A stretch of DNA of 54,174 nucleotides. It comes from Bacteroidaceae bacterium (GTDB lineage: Bacteria > Bacteroidota > Bacteroidia > Bacteroidales > Bacteroidaceae). The position numbers and the translations under genes were made by a program. The notes beneath the pieces are model-generated. The model searched no databases and was not told where the DNA came from. It worked only from the letters and a program-made list of their open reading frames with translations. Below, piece by piece: positions 1 to 9,173 of the stretch (its first letter is position 1; each line of letters starts with the position of its first letter). Location of the stretch: contig JAKSIO010000013.1 of NCBI GenBank assembly GCA_024398785.1, forward strand, positions 1-54,174. The letters are read 5' to 3'.

Positions 1-520
1 AGAGGGTGTTCTGAAGGCACCAGCAGCAGTATTCAATTTGGAACGTGGGCAAATTCCCCACTGTTTGAGAACGTTCGGCCTCCAAAAGGGGCGAACGTGG
101 GCAGAATGGCGGGCGTTTGAGAACGTTCGGGCAAAGAAAATACCGTCACCCCGTCCAGAGGGTGTTCTGAAGGCACCAGCAGCAGTATTCAATTTGGAAC
201 GTGGGCAAATTTCCCACTGTTTGAGAACAGTCGGGCTCTGAAAGTGGCGATGGTGGGCAAGATGGCGGGCATTTGAGAACGTTCCAGCAAAGAGAATACC
301 GTCACCCCGTCCACAAGGTGTTCTGAAGGCACCAGCAGCAGTATTCAATTTGGAACGTGGGCAAATTCCCCACCGTTTGAGAACGTTCGGCCTCCAAAAG
401 GGGCGAACGTGGGCAAAACGCCTAGCATTTGAGAACGTTCGGCTGCCCAAAAGGGCGAACGTGGGCAAGATGGCGGGCGTTTGAGAACGGTTAGGCAAGA
501 AGAATACCGTCACCCCGTCC
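1..520. repeat. Tandem repeat, about 156-bp unit, three copies
   Basis: Units begin at 1, 157 and 313. The first two are 156 bp. The third is about 208 bp because an extra inner piece of about 52 bp was added. Each unit carries the segments GAAGGCACCAGCAGCAGTA, GGAACGTGGGCAAAT and GAATACCGTCACCCCGTCC. Smaller modules repeat inside the units: TTTGAGAACGTTCGG followed by GGGCGAACGTGGGC, which can fold back on each other (ACGTTCG against CGAACGT). Reading frames cross the array, but the peptides look like nothing known and I treat it as non-coding. The array may extend past the left edge. Confidence 0.9.
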
Positions 521-601
521 ACGCCGACATGAAAGGATTGAGCTCACTGCGCTCGCTCCATCCTTGCGCTACCGCGGGTCGGCTGCAAGAAGTCAAAAAG
601 C

Positions 602-635
602 ACAATAGAAGCAGCGCGAAGGCTGCTTCTATTGT
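602..635. terminator. Strong hairpin below tRNA-Pro
   Basis: A 14-bp perfect stem (602-615 against 622-635) with a 6-base loop. Read leftward, the stem is followed by GCTTTTTGAC, so it could be a second, back-up terminator for the leftward tRNA-Pro transcript. It is also the left member of a run of hairpins up to 725. Confidence 0.6.
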
Positions 636-696
636 ATTTTGCGCACAATTCAGCCTTATGAAAGCGAGCTTTCAACGGCTACATCATGCGCAAAAT
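636..696. other. Nested palindromic structure
   Basis: Outer arms 636-645 and 687-696 are a perfect 10-bp inverted repeat (ATTTTGCGCA / TGCGCAAAAT). Inside lie AGCC/GGCT arms (652-655, 677-680) and a central GAAAGC-GAG-CTTTC hairpin. The three levels fold as one long arm with small internal loops. No gene is visible. It may be a structured RNA tail or a palindromic repeat element. Confidence 0.55.
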
Positions 697-697
697 A

Positions 698-725
698 AAA
701 AAGCAGAGATTGCTCTCTGCTTTTT
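698..725 (-). terminator. Terminator of tRNA-Pro
   Basis: An 11-bp stem (698-708 against 715-725) with a 6-base loop. Read leftward it is GCAGAG...CTCTGC followed by a run of T. It begins 17 bases past the 3' end of the tRNA, the expected place for an intrinsic terminator. Confidence 0.75.
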
Positions 726-741
726 GCTTTTTGACTTTTTG

Positions 742-816
742 TCGGGATGAAAGGATTCGAACCTTCGACCCCCTGGTCCCAAACCAGGTATTCTAACCGG
801 ACTGAACTACATCCCG
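742..816 (-). tRNA. tRNA-Pro (anticodon TGG)
   Basis: On the minus strand the acceptor arms CGGGATG and CATCCCG pair fully. The anticodon stem CCTGG/CCAGG encloses the loop TTTGGGA, which puts anticodon TGG at positions 34-36. The T arm GGTTCGAATCC is present. The discriminator base is A, and CCA is not encoded, so it must be added by the tRNA nucleotidyltransferase. Confidence 0.95.
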
Positions 817-840
817 AATGCTTTCTTTGGAAAAGCGGTG

Positions 841-872
841 CAAAATTATATCTATTTTTGAATAAATGCAAG
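841..872 (-). promoter_or_regulatory. Promoter of tRNA-Pro
   Basis: On the minus strand TAATTTTG (841-848) matches the -7 consensus TAnnTTTG. CTTG (869-872) sits 20 bases upstream in the -33 position, where TTTG is the consensus. The tRNA begins 25 bases downstream. Confidence 0.65.
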
Positions 873-1017
873 AAATCAGCAATTTTTTTGAATACTTATC
901 ATCTTACTCTGTTTGAAATTCAAATAACATCGGAATATTTACGGTAAAAATAATCAGAAAATACGCTCGCAAACAAATTTGTTCTTATTATTAAGGTATG
1001 GATAACGTTTTTTTTGC

Positions 1018-1025
1018 TAATTTTG
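1018..1025 (+). promoter_or_regulatory. Probable -7 promoter element of aspS
   Basis: TAATTTTG fits TAnnTTTG. It lies downstream of an in-frame ATG at 998, so a transcript made from it cannot carry that ATG. This supports the start at 1160. No good TTTG element sits at the -33 distance. Confidence 0.5.
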
Positions 1026-1159
1026 CAACTCAAATTCAGACATTGCTTCATGCAGAAGAAGCAGACGCAGCAGCAAAGCAGGAGGCAATACCGAAAACAA
1101 AAGAGACAAAAGATTCAAATAGAGAATTAAGTAAAATAAAACATATAGGAGAAATTTCT

Positions 1160-2914
1160 ATGTTCAGAACAAAAACTTGTGGAGAACTCAGACTGGAGAA
1201 TGCCGGACAGGACGTCACATTGGCAGGTTGGGTTCAGCGTGTCCGCAAAATGGGCGGTATGATTTTTGTTGACCTGCGTGACCGTTACGGCATAACACAG
1301 CTGGTCTTCAATGAAAGTGCAGATGCAGAGCTTTGCAAAGCGGCATCGCAACTGGGTCGCGAATTTGTAATTCAGGTCAAGGGAACTGTAAGCGAACGCA
1401 GTTCAAAGAATCCCAAGATGCCAACAGGAGACATTGAGATTCTTGTTTCACAGCTTAACGTCATCAACCAGGCGCTGACACCGCCTTTCACAATAGAAGA
1501 CAATACAGACGGCGGAGATGACATCCGCATGAAATACCGTTATCTTGATCTGCGCCGCACGGCAGTACGCGCAAATCTGGAACTGCGCCACAAGATTGTT
1601 ATGGAAATACGCAAGTTCCTTGACGGTTTGAACTTTATGGAGGTTGAAACCCCTATACTTATCAACTCCACTCCGGAAGGCGCACGTGACTTTGTTGTTC
1701 CGTCACGCATGAACCCCGGACAGTTCTACGCTCTGCCGCAGAGCCCGCAGATACTGAAACAGCTTCTTATGGTATCCGGCTTTGACCGCTATTTCCAGAT
1801 TGCAAAATGTTTCCGCGATGAGGACCTTCGCGCTGACCGTCAGCCTGAATTCACACAGATTGACTGCGAAATGTCTTTCGTTGAACAGGAAGATATCATA
1901 GGAATTTTTGAATCCCTTGCAAAACATCTGTTCAAGACAATACTCGGCATCGACATGAAAGAGGCCTTCCCGCGCATGACATGGCAGGATGCAATGAAGT
2001 ATTACGGCAGTGATAAACCGGATTTGCGTTTTGACATGCGTTTTGTAGAGATTGACAACATAATGAAAGGACACGGATTCGGTGTATTTGACAGCGCCGC
2101 ATACATTGGCGGTATCTGCGCAAAAGGGGCTGCAAGTTATACACGCAAGCAGATCGATGCCCTGACAGAATTTGTAAAACGTCCGCAAATCGGAGCCAAA
2201 GGTTTGGTTTACGCACGCGTTGAGCAGGACGGAAGCGTCAAGTCAAGCGTTGACAAGTTCTACACGCAGGATGTACTTCAGGAAATGAAAAAGGCATTCG
2301 GAGCCGAGGCCGGAGATTTGATTCTTATCCTCAGCGGAGACGATGCCATGAAGACCCGCAAACAGCTTTCGGAACTGCGTCTTGAGATGGCATCGCAACT
2401 TGGACTAAGAGACAAGGACAAGTTTGTATGTCTTTGGGTTATTGATTTCCCAATGTACGAATGGAGCGAGGAAGAAAACCGTCTTATGGCTATGCACCAC
2501 CCGTTCACATCGCCCAAACTGGAAGATGTGGATATGCTTGACACCAATCCTGAGAGCGTAAGGGCAAACGCATACGATATGGTTATCAACGGCGTTGAAG
2601 TTGGCGGCGGTTCCATACGTATTCATGACTCAGTACTGCAGCAGAAAATATTCAAGGTTCTTGGCTTTACACCTGAACAGGCACAGCAGAAATTCGGCTT
2701 CCTGATGAATGCATTCAAATACGGAGCACCACCTCACGGAGGTCTGGCATTCGGTCTCGACCGTCTTGTCAGTCTGTTTGCAAAACTTGACAGCATCCGT
2801 GACTGCATTGCGTTCCCAAAGAACAACTCCGGCCGCGATGTCATGCTCGATGCCCCCGGCTATCTGGACCAGTCACAGCTTGACGAACTTAAAATTTCTA
2901 TCAACAACAAGTAA
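1160..2914 (+). CDS. aspS: Aspartyl-tRNA synthetase
   Basis: Charges tRNA-Asp with aspartate in the cytoplasm. From the chosen start the protein has 584 residues, the usual bacterial length. It has an N-terminal OB-fold anticodon-binding region, class II motif 2 ([18 protein letters not shown]), a bacterial GAD insertion and motif 3 (GLDRLV). The frame is open back to an ATG at 998, but I chose 1160 for three reasons: the protein then begins [10 protein letters not shown] as in its relatives, a purine-rich AGGAGAAA lies upstream, and a -7 promoter element lies between the two ATGs. The lysS start follows 23 bases after the stop, so the two synthetase genes are probably co-transcribed. Confidence 0.97.
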   Translation: MFRTKTCGELRLENAGQDVTLAGWVQRVRKMGGMIFVDLRDRYGITQLVFNESADAELCKAASQLGREFVIQVKGTVSERSSKNPKMPTGDIEILVSQLNVINQALTPPFTIEDNTDGGDDIRMKYRYLDLRRTAVRANLELRHKIVMEIRKFLDGLNFMEVETPILINSTPEGARDFVVPSRMNPGQFYALPQSPQILKQLLMVSGFDRYFQIAKCFRDEDLRADRQPEFTQIDCEMSFVEQEDIIGIFESLAKHLFKTILGIDMKEAFPRMTWQDAMKYYGSDKPDLRFDMRFVEIDNIMKGHGFGVFDSAAYIGGICAKGAASYTRKQIDALTEFVKRPQIGAKGLVYARVEQDGSVKSSVDKFYTQDVLQEMKKAFGAEAGDLILILSGDDAMKTRKQLSELRLEMASQLGLRDKDKFVCLWVIDFPMYEWSEEENRLMAMHHPFTSPKLEDVDMLDTNPESVRANAYDMVINGVEVGGGSIRIHDSVLQQKIFKVLGFTPEQAQQKFGFLMNAFKYGAPPHGGLAFGLDRLVSLFAKLDSIRDCIAFPKNNSGRDVMLDAPGYLDQSQLDELKISINNK

Positions 2915-2937
2915 AAACATATTCGCAACACTACGCT

Positions 2938-4479
2938 ATGGATATTAACGAGTTAAACGATCAGCAACAATACAGAAGAAACAGTTTGAATGAATTGCGT
3001 GCCATGGGCATCGACCCGTATCCGGCAGCGATGTACCCTACAAACGCATTTTCTACAGATATAAAGGCAGAATTCAAAGACGATCAGGAACCTAAACGCC
3101 AGGTATGCATTGCAGGCCGTTTAATGAGCCGCCGCGTTATGGGAAAGGCATCGTTCATTGAACTTCAGGACTCAAAAGGACGCATTCAGGTATATATTAC
3201 CCGCGATGACATTTGTCCCGATGCCGAAAATACCGACATGTACAACAAAGTGTTCAAGAAACTGCTTGACATTGGAGATTTTATCGGTATTGAAGGTTTT
3301 GTATTCCGCACACAGATGGGAGAAATCACAGTTCATGCACAGCGCCTGACAGTTCTTGCAAAATCCCTGCGTCCGCTGCCGATTGTAAAATACAAAGACG
3401 GTGTTGCATATGACCGTTTTGACGATCCTGATCTGCGTTACCGCCAGCGCTACGTTGACCTTGTTGTAAATGACGGCGTAAAGGAGACTTTCCTGAAACG
3501 TTCAAAGATTCTCAAGACAATGCGTGCCGTTCTTGACGAGGCCGGCTACACAGAGGTTGAGACACCGGTTCTGCAGTCCATTCCAGGTGGTGCCGCAGCA
3601 CGTCCGTTCATTACTCACCACAACTCTCTGGATATAGACCTGTATTGCCGCATAGCAACAGAGCTTTACCTTAAGCGTCTTATTGTAGGCGGTTTTGAGG
3701 GTGTGTATGAAATTGGCAAGAACTTCCGTAACGAGGGTATGGACAAGAACCACAACCCTGAATTCACATGTATGGAACTTTACGTTCAGTACAAGGATTA
3801 TATATGGATGATGGACTTTACCGAAAAACTTCTGGAGCGGATATGTACCGAAGTTAACGGCAAACCGGAAGCAACTATCGGAGAAAACACAATCAGTTTC
3901 AAGGCTCCGTTCAAGCGTATTTCCATTCTCGACTCAATAAAAGAAAAAACCGGATATGACCTTGAAGGCAAGTCCGAGGACGAAATCCGTGCCGTATGCA
4001 AAGCTCTCAAAATGGACGTTGACCCAAGTATGGGCAAGGGCAAGCTCATTGATGAAATATTCGGTGAGTTCTGCGAGGGTACATACATACAGCCTACATT
4101 CATTACTGACTACCCTGTTGAGATGTCTCCTCTTACCAAGATGCACCGCAGCAAGGCTGGTCTTACAGAACGTTTTGAGCTGATGGTCAACGGTAAGGAA
4201 CTGGCCAACGCTTACAGCGAGCTGAACGATCCTATTGACCAGTATGAGCGTTTCCAGGATCAGTTGCGCTTAAGCCAGAAAGGAGATGACGAGGCCATGT
4301 TCATTGATCAGGACTTTGTACGTGCTCTTGAATACGGTATGCCTCCAACAAGCGGCATCGGCATCGGCATTGACCGTCTTGTAATGATTCTTACAGGCAA
4401 ACCTACAATTCAGGAAGTTCTGCTCTTCCCTCAGATGAAGCCTGAGCCAAAAGATACACCTGCAGAGAAACAGGAATAA
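2938..4479 (+). CDS. lysS: Lysyl-tRNA synthetase, class II
   Basis: Charges tRNA-Lys with lysine. The 513 residues show an N-terminal OB-fold (QDSKGRIQVYI), class II motif 2 (FRNEGMDKNHNPEFT) and motif 3 (GIGIGIDRLVMILTG). It lies between aspS and gpsA with short gaps (23 and 22 bases). The order lysS-gpsA-pgi is, as I recall it, conserved in Bacteroidales. Some Bacteroidales LysRS proteins have a longer C-terminal tail; here the protein ends about 30 residues after motif 3 with a charged tail. Confidence 0.97.
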   Translation: MDINELNDQQQYRRNSLNELRAMGIDPYPAAMYPTNAFSTDIKAEFKDDQEPKRQVCIAGRLMSRRVMGKASFIELQDSKGRIQVYITRDDICPDAENTDMYNKVFKKLLDIGDFIGIEGFVFRTQMGEITVHAQRLTVLAKSLRPLPIVKYKDGVAYDRFDDPDLRYRQRYVDLVVNDGVKETFLKRSKILKTMRAVLDEAGYTEVETPVLQSIPGGAAARPFITHHNSLDIDLYCRIATELYLKRLIVGGFEGVYEIGKNFRNEGMDKNHNPEFTCMELYVQYKDYIWMMDFTEKLLERICTEVNGKPEATIGENTISFKAPFKRISILDSIKEKTGYDLEGKSEDEIRAVCKALKMDVDPSMGKGKLIDEIFGEFCEGTYIQPTFITDYPVEMSPLTKMHRSKAGLTERFELMVNGKELANAYSELNDPIDQYERFQDQLRLSQKGDDEAMFIDQDFVRALEYGMPPTSGIGIGIDRLVMILTGKPTIQEVLLFPQMKPEPKDTPAEKQE

Positions 4480-4501
4480 TTACTAACATAAAACTTATTT
4501 T

Positions 4502-5503
4502 ATGGGATTTCCAAAAGGTAAACTTGCAATTATGGGTGGCGGAAGCTGGGCTACTGCCATTGCCAAAATCATTCTTACATACGAAGATTCCATCAACTGG
4601 TACATACGCCGCGAGGACCGCATTGCGGATTTCAAACGCTTGGGACACAACCCGGCATACCTTACCAGCGTACAATTCAACATCAACCAGATTAATTTCT
4701 ATTCAGACATTGATCAGGTTGTAAGAGATTCAGAGGTTCTGATATTTGTGACTCCGTCGCCATATTTCAAGACTCATCTGAAAAATCTGACACTGCCGCT
4801 CAGAGACAGATTCATTGTTTCTGCAGTCAAAGGTATTGTTCCTGACGACAACCTTATCATGTCAGAGTATTTCCATAAGTTCTACGGAGTGCCGCAGGAA
4901 AACATTGCCGTAGTGGCAGGTCCGTGCCACGCTGAAGAGGTTGCAATGGAACGCCGTTCATATCTGACAATAGGATGCACGGACATTGAATCGGCCGCTG
5001 CTTTGGCAAAAAAATTCACAAACAGCTACGTTAAGACATCAACCAGCATAGATGTAGCCGGAATAGAGTTCAGTTCCGTTCTTAAAAACGTGTATGCTTT
5101 AGCTGCCGGTGTATGCAACGGCTTGAAATACGGAGACAATTTCCAGGCAGTGCTTATTTCCAATGCCATTCAGGAAATGAACCATTTTCTTGAAGTGGCA
5201 AGACCATGGCCGGACAGAGCCGTTAACGATTCAGTTTATCTGGGCGATCTTCTTGTTACCGCATACTCAAAGTTCTCCCGCAACCGCGTATTCGGTACAA
5301 TGATAGGTAAAGGATATTCCGTAACGGCAGCTCAAATGGAAATGGAGATGATAGCGGAAGGCTACTACGGAGTCAAGTGCATGAAAGAGATAAATGAGCA
5401 CTACAGAGTAAATATGCCTATTCTCGATGCCATGTACAACATTCTTTATGAACACATACAGCCCACAATGGCTATCAAATTACTGACAGACTGTTTCAAA
5501 TAA
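4502..5503 (+). CDS. gpsA: Glycerol-3-phosphate dehydrogenase, NAD(P)+
   Basis: Reduces dihydroxyacetone phosphate to sn-glycerol-3-phosphate, the backbone for phospholipids. The 333 residues are standard for GpsA. The Rossmann motif is near residues 10-18 (GGGSWATA), AVKGI carries the first conserved lysine, AGPCHAEEV follows, and [12 protein letters not shown] carries the second. It sits between lysS and pgi, separated from pgi by only 7 bases, which suggests one transcript. Confidence 0.96.
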   Translation: MGFPKGKLAIMGGGSWATAIAKIILTYEDSINWYIRREDRIADFKRLGHNPAYLTSVQFNINQINFYSDIDQVVRDSEVLIFVTPSPYFKTHLKNLTLPLRDRFIVSAVKGIVPDDNLIMSEYFHKFYGVPQENIAVVAGPCHAEEVAMERRSYLTIGCTDIESAAALAKKFTNSYVKTSTSIDVAGIEFSSVLKNVYALAAGVCNGLKYGDNFQAVLISNAIQEMNHFLEVARPWPDRAVNDSVYLGDLLVTAYSKFSRNRVFGTMIGKGYSVTAAQMEMEMIAEGYYGVKCMKEINEHYRVNMPILDAMYNILYEHIQPTMAIKLLTDCFK

Positions 5504-5510
5504 TCAGCTT

Positions 5511-6857
5511 ATGATAACAATAGATATAAACCAGATAGGGAAAGAACGACTCTCCAAACTTGAAAGTTACAAAGCCAGTGTTGCCGCTGCTCTTGCCACT
5601 CTTGAAAGCAGGAACGGTGCCGGAAACGATTTTACCGGCTGGCTTGACCTTCCTTGTGAAATCACACCCGATTTCATAGCAGAAATTGATGCCGCAGCAA
5701 AGACATTGCGTGAGAACTGCAGCGTAGTTGTGGTAGCAGGTATAGGAGGCAGTTATCTTGGTGCCCGCGCAGTCATTGAAGCATTCGCAAACAGTTTCCA
5801 GTGGTTGATCGGTGACAAAAAGAATCCCACAATAGTATTTGCAGGACACAATATATCAGAAGATTACCTGTTTGAGCTCACAGAGTTTCTGAAAGACAAG
5901 AATTTTGGTGTAATCAACATTTCAAAATCGGGAACTACAACAGAAACTGCTCTTGCATTCCGTCTGCTCAAAGCGCAGTGCGAAAAACAACGCGGAATTG
6001 ATATGGCACGCAAAGTGATTGTTGCCATAACCGATGCCAAAAAAGGTGCTGCCCGTACTACTGCAGATAAAGAAGGTTACAAAAGTTTCATCATTCCGGA
6101 CAATGTAGGCGGCCGTTACTCAGTACTGACCCCCGTTGGACTCCTGCCTATTGCCGTTGCAGGTTACGATATCAAGAAACTTGTTGAGGGAGCCTGCGAC
6201 ATGCGCCTGAGAACACTGGGCAGTGTACCTTTCGAGCAGAATCCGGCAGCCGTATATGCAGCAGCCCGCAACCTATTATATAAAGGTGGAAAGAAAATAG
6301 AGATTCTGGTCAACTTCTGTCCAAAGCTGCATTTCTTTGCAGAATGGTGGAAACAGCTTTACGGTGAATCAGAGGGGAAAGACGGCAAAGCCATCTACCC
6401 TGCCAGCGTTGATTTCTCAACAGACCTTCACTCTATGGGACAATGGATACAGCAGGGAGAGCGCACCATCTTTGAAACTGTAATCTCAGTTGACAATGTT
6501 CAGCACAGTCTTATAGTACCATCCGATGCCGAAAACGTTGACGGCCTCAATTTCCTTGCCGGCAAACACGTTGACCAGGTAAACAAGATGGCAGAACTGG
6601 GAACACGCCTTGCACACATTGACGGCGGAGTACCGAACATACGCATCACACTGCCCCAGCTTAACGAATACTGGTTGGGACAGCTCATATACATGTTTGA
6701 AAAAGCATGCGGTATATCAGGTTATCTGCTTGGAGTAAATCCTTTTGACCAACCGGGTGTTGAAGCATACAAAAAGAACATGTTCGCCCTGTTGGACAAA
6801 CCGGGATATGAAAAAGAGTCTGCTCTCATCAAGGATAAAATAAAAGCTCTGGAATAA
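5511..6857 (+). CDS. pgi: Glucose-6-phosphate isomerase
   Basis: Interconverts glucose-6-phosphate and fructose-6-phosphate in glycolysis. At 448 residues it belongs to the short bacterial form. Sugar-isomerase motifs are visible: [16 protein letters not shown] near residue 80, [17 protein letters not shown] near 140, and the catalytic region [13 protein letters not shown] near 290. With gpsA before it and a HAD phosphatase and a glucokinase after it, it forms a central sugar-phosphate cluster. Confidence 0.96.
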   Translation: MITIDINQIGKERLSKLESYKASVAAALATLESRNGAGNDFTGWLDLPCEITPDFIAEIDAAAKTLRENCSVVVVAGIGGSYLGARAVIEAFANSFQWLIGDKKNPTIVFAGHNISEDYLFELTEFLKDKNFGVINISKSGTTTETALAFRLLKAQCEKQRGIDMARKVIVAITDAKKGAARTTADKEGYKSFIIPDNVGGRYSVLTPVGLLPIAVAGYDIKKLVEGACDMRLRTLGSVPFEQNPAAVYAAARNLLYKGGKKIEILVNFCPKLHFFAEWWKQLYGESEGKDGKAIYPASVDFSTDLHSMGQWIQQGERTIFETVISVDNVQHSLIVPSDAENVDGLNFLAGKHVDQVNKMAELGTRLAHIDGGVPNIRITLPQLNEYWLGQLIYMFEKACGISGYLLGVNPFDQPGVEAYKKNMFALLDKPGYEKESALIKDKIKALE

Positions 6858-6873
6858 TAAGGACCTGTTTGAA

Positions 6874-7557
6874 ATGGCGTTCAGCATAAAGGATAAACAA
6901 GCTTTTCTGTTCGATATGGACGGAGTTCTTTACAACTCCATGCCAAATCATGCCCGCGCATGGGTAGAAGCCATGAACCGCACCGGCATAAGCATGAAAA
7001 CAGAGGATGTCTATATGCAGGAAGGTTGCACTGGTCCACAGGTTATAAAGAACATGGGGCGCGAGCGCAACGATCTTGATGTAACAGACCAGATGTGCCA
7101 GGATATCTACCGTCTCAAGTCTGAAATCTTCCGTTCAATGGGGAAAGTGGATATAATGCCCGGTGCATTGGATGTTTTTGAAAAAATAAAACAGGCCGGA
7201 AAGACTATTGTCATAGTAACAGGTTCCGGTCAGCCAGATATGATAAACCGTCTGCTTACCGATTTTGGAGCATACGTTACAAGAGACATGATGGTAACTG
7301 CATTCGAAGTCAAACGCGGCAAACCTTACCCGGATCCGTATCTTGCCGGACTGCAGAAAGCGGGTGTGGGTCCCAGCCAGGCTGTAGTAATAGAAAACGC
7401 TCCGTATGGTGTACGTGCCGGAGTTGCTGCAGGCATAGATGTAATAGCACTCAACACAGGACCGCTGGAAGACAGGTTTCTGCTTCAGGAAGGAGCAAAA
7501 ATACTCTACCCTTCCATGAGCGCATTCTGTCAGAACTGGGATGAACTGAACAAATAA
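6874..7557 (+). CDS. HAD-family sugar phosphatase, beta-phosphoglucomutase-like
   Basis: A 227-residue HAD hydrolase with an alpha-helical cap. The nucleophile motif is DMDGVLYNS (DxD with an extra stretch), motif II is VTGSG, and motif III lies in KRGKPYPDPY. Motif IV reads VIENAPYGVRAG. The family works on phosphosugars or moves phosphate within them, but the substrate cannot be read from sequence. Placement between pgi and a ROK kinase supports a hexose-phosphate substrate. The gene starts 16 bases after pgi and is followed 8 bases later by the kinase. Confidence 0.85.
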   Translation: MAFSIKDKQAFLFDMDGVLYNSMPNHARAWVEAMNRTGISMKTEDVYMQEGCTGPQVIKNMGRERNDLDVTDQMCQDIYRLKSEIFRSMGKVDIMPGALDVFEKIKQAGKTIVIVTGSGQPDMINRLLTDFGAYVTRDMMVTAFEVKRGKPYPDPYLAGLQKAGVGPSQAVVIENAPYGVRAGVAAGIDVIALNTGPLEDRFLLQEGAKILYPSMSAFCQNWDELNK

Positions 7558-7565
7558 AAGCATAA

Positions 7566-8498
7566 ATGACAAGCGTAGTTGCAGGAATAGATATAGGAGG
7601 AACCAACACAAAGATTGGATTGGTCAGTGCTGAAGGCAAGATTATTGCCAGCAACACTTTATCCACAGCCAAATATGTGCAATTCCCCGATTACATAGAC
7701 GCCATAAGTTCAGCAATCAATGATTTAATGATTGCACAGGACGCCCAGCTCAAGGCTGTAGGAATAGGCGCGGCCAGCGCAAATTACAAAACAGGTTGCA
7801 TTGAACATGCAGCAAACCTGCCGTGGAAAGGCATAGAACCTATATGCAAAGAACTATCGGGCAGGCTTGGCGTTCCGGTTTATCTTGAGAACGATGCCAA
7901 CGCCGCCGCCCTTGGAGAACTGAAATACGGTGCAGCACGCGGTCTTGAAGATATGGTAATGATTACTCTGGGGACAGGTGTAGGCGGAGGTGTGATCAGC
8001 CACGGAAAGCTTATTCACGGAGCAAACAGTTGCGGTGGAGAGGTTGGACACCTGCGTATTGACTATTCCGACAATGCCCGCCAGTGCGGCTGCGGCTCAC
8101 AGGGTTGTCTTGAAACCTACTGTTCAGCCACAGGCGTAGTACGCACAGCCAAAGAGATGTACGGCGATAGCAAACAGGCGTTGACATCGCTTGAAATATA
8201 TAACGCAGCATGCAGTGGGGACCAGACTGCAATAGAGATTTTCAAAACGGTGGGCAAGCAGCTTGGACGGGCGATGGCTCTGATTATTCAGGTCACCGAC
8301 CCGCAGGCCATAGTGCTGTTCGGCGGACTTGCAGCAGCAAACAAGTTCTTCATGCCCTCTCTTGAAGAAGAAATGAACAAAAACATAATGCCTGTTCTAC
8401 GTGGCAAGTGCAAGGTTCTCATTTCTACACTCAATGGGGCAGATGCCGCCATACTGGGTGCTGCAGCCACCATACCAACAAACGTATTAAACAACTAA
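7566..8498 (+). CDS. ROK-family sugar kinase, probable glucokinase
   Basis: 310 residues. The ATP-binding motif GIDIGGTNTKIG is at the N terminus. The substrate-binding ENDANAAALGE is near residue 115, and the zinc-binding ROK signature CGCGSQGCLE is near 178. ROK kinases phosphorylate glucose or related hexoses. Next to pgi, glucose is the best guess, feeding glucose-6-phosphate to the isomerase. It follows the phosphatase gene with an 8-base gap in the same probable operon. Confidence 0.88.
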   Translation: MTSVVAGIDIGGTNTKIGLVSAEGKIIASNTLSTAKYVQFPDYIDAISSAINDLMIAQDAQLKAVGIGAASANYKTGCIEHAANLPWKGIEPICKELSGRLGVPVYLENDANAAALGELKYGAARGLEDMVMITLGTGVGGGVISHGKLIHGANSCGGEVGHLRIDYSDNARQCGCGSQGCLETYCSATGVVRTAKEMYGDSKQALTSLEIYNAACSGDQTAIEIFKTVGKQLGRAMALIIQVTDPQAIVLFGGLAAANKFFMPSLEEEMNKNIMPVLRGKCKVLISTLNGADAAILGAAATIPTNVLNN

Positions 8499-8511
8499 AA
8501 AAATAGACATA

Positions 8512-9099
8512 ATGGAAAACGAAAACAAATTCATCTCTCTTTCTTACGAGTTATACATTTCACAAAACGGAGAAGAGCCGCAGTTCTTTGAGGCTGCCCC
8601 AAAAGAAAAACCGTTTGAATTCGTATCAGGCCTTAACTACACACTTGACCTGTTTGAAAAGAATGTTGTAAAACTTGAAAAGGGAGCATCTTTTGAATTC
8701 ACTATCCCTGCCGCTCAAGGTTACGGATTATATGACAAGGAAAACGTACTTGAACTTGACAAAGGCATATTCATGCGTAACGGAAAGTTTGACAGCGAGC
8801 ATGTAAAAGAGGGACAGATTATTCCTCTTTCTGACGGAACACAGACCTTCAATGCTCTCGTTACACAGATTCTTGAAGAGAAGGTTGTTGTTGACCTTAA
8901 CCACCCTCTGGCAGGCGATGACCTTACTTTCAAAGGTGTGATACTGGAGAACAGAGAGGCTACCGTAGAAGAGGTTGCAGAATTTGCAAAACAGCTCAGC
9001 GGCGGATGCGGCTGCGGATGTGACTCTTGCGACTGCGGTTGCGAACATGACCACGGATGCGGAGACCACGACCACGGATGCGGTTGCGGATGCCACTAA
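8512..9099 (+). CDS. slyD: SlyD-like FKBP peptidyl-prolyl isomerase
   Basis: 195 residues. An FKBP domain split by an insert-in-flap region occupies roughly residues 1-150 (PAAQGYGLYD and VDLNHPLAGDDLTFKGVI are characteristic). The C-terminal 35 residues are extremely rich in Cys, His, Asp and Gly (repeats of DHGCG and CGCDSCDCGCEHD). In SlyD such a tail binds nickel and other metals and the protein helps metallo-enzyme maturation and folding. It starts 13 bases after the sugar kinase. Confidence 0.92.
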   Translation: MENENKFISLSYELYISQNGEEPQFFEAAPKEKPFEFVSGLNYTLDLFEKNVVKLEKGASFEFTIPAAQGYGLYDKENVLELDKGIFMRNGKFDSEHVKEGQIIPLSDGTQTFNALVTQILEEKVVVDLNHPLAGDDLTFKGVILENREATVEEVAEFAKQLSGGCGCGCDSCDCGCEHDHGCGDHDHGCGCGCH

Positions 9100-9114
9100 A
9101 AAATATTTATACAA

Positions 9115-9146
9115 TTTGCCTTTTACTGCAAAAAGGTGTAATTTTG
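9115..9146 (+). promoter_or_regulatory. Promoter of the ilv operon
   Basis: TTTG (9115-9118), a 20-base spacer and TAATTTTG (9139-9146): a full match to the Bacteroidetes promoter. The ilvD ATG follows 27 bases later, leaving no room for a classical attenuator. The spacer holds an inverted repeat CCTTTT (9119-9124) / AAAAGG (9131-9136), which could be an operator or a weak terminator of slyD. Confidence 0.75.
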
Positions 9147-9173
9147 TAAGTTTTGAAAAATCAGGGATAAATA

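Noticed and set aside
38..241. Reading frame in the left repeat array
   Set aside because: It merely repeats with the tandem units and has no protein-like features.
1..520. CRISPR array
   Set aside because: Units are too long, are head-to-tail without unique spacers, and no cas genes are near.
998..1159. 54-codon N-terminal extension of aspS
   Set aside because: A -7 promoter element lies inside it and relatives start at MFRTK; the extension is low-complexity and lacks a known domain.
1703..2188. Long minus-strand frame inside aspS
   Set aside because: A shadow of the codon pattern of aspS; the same holds for similar opposite-strand frames in lysS, ilvB and waaA.
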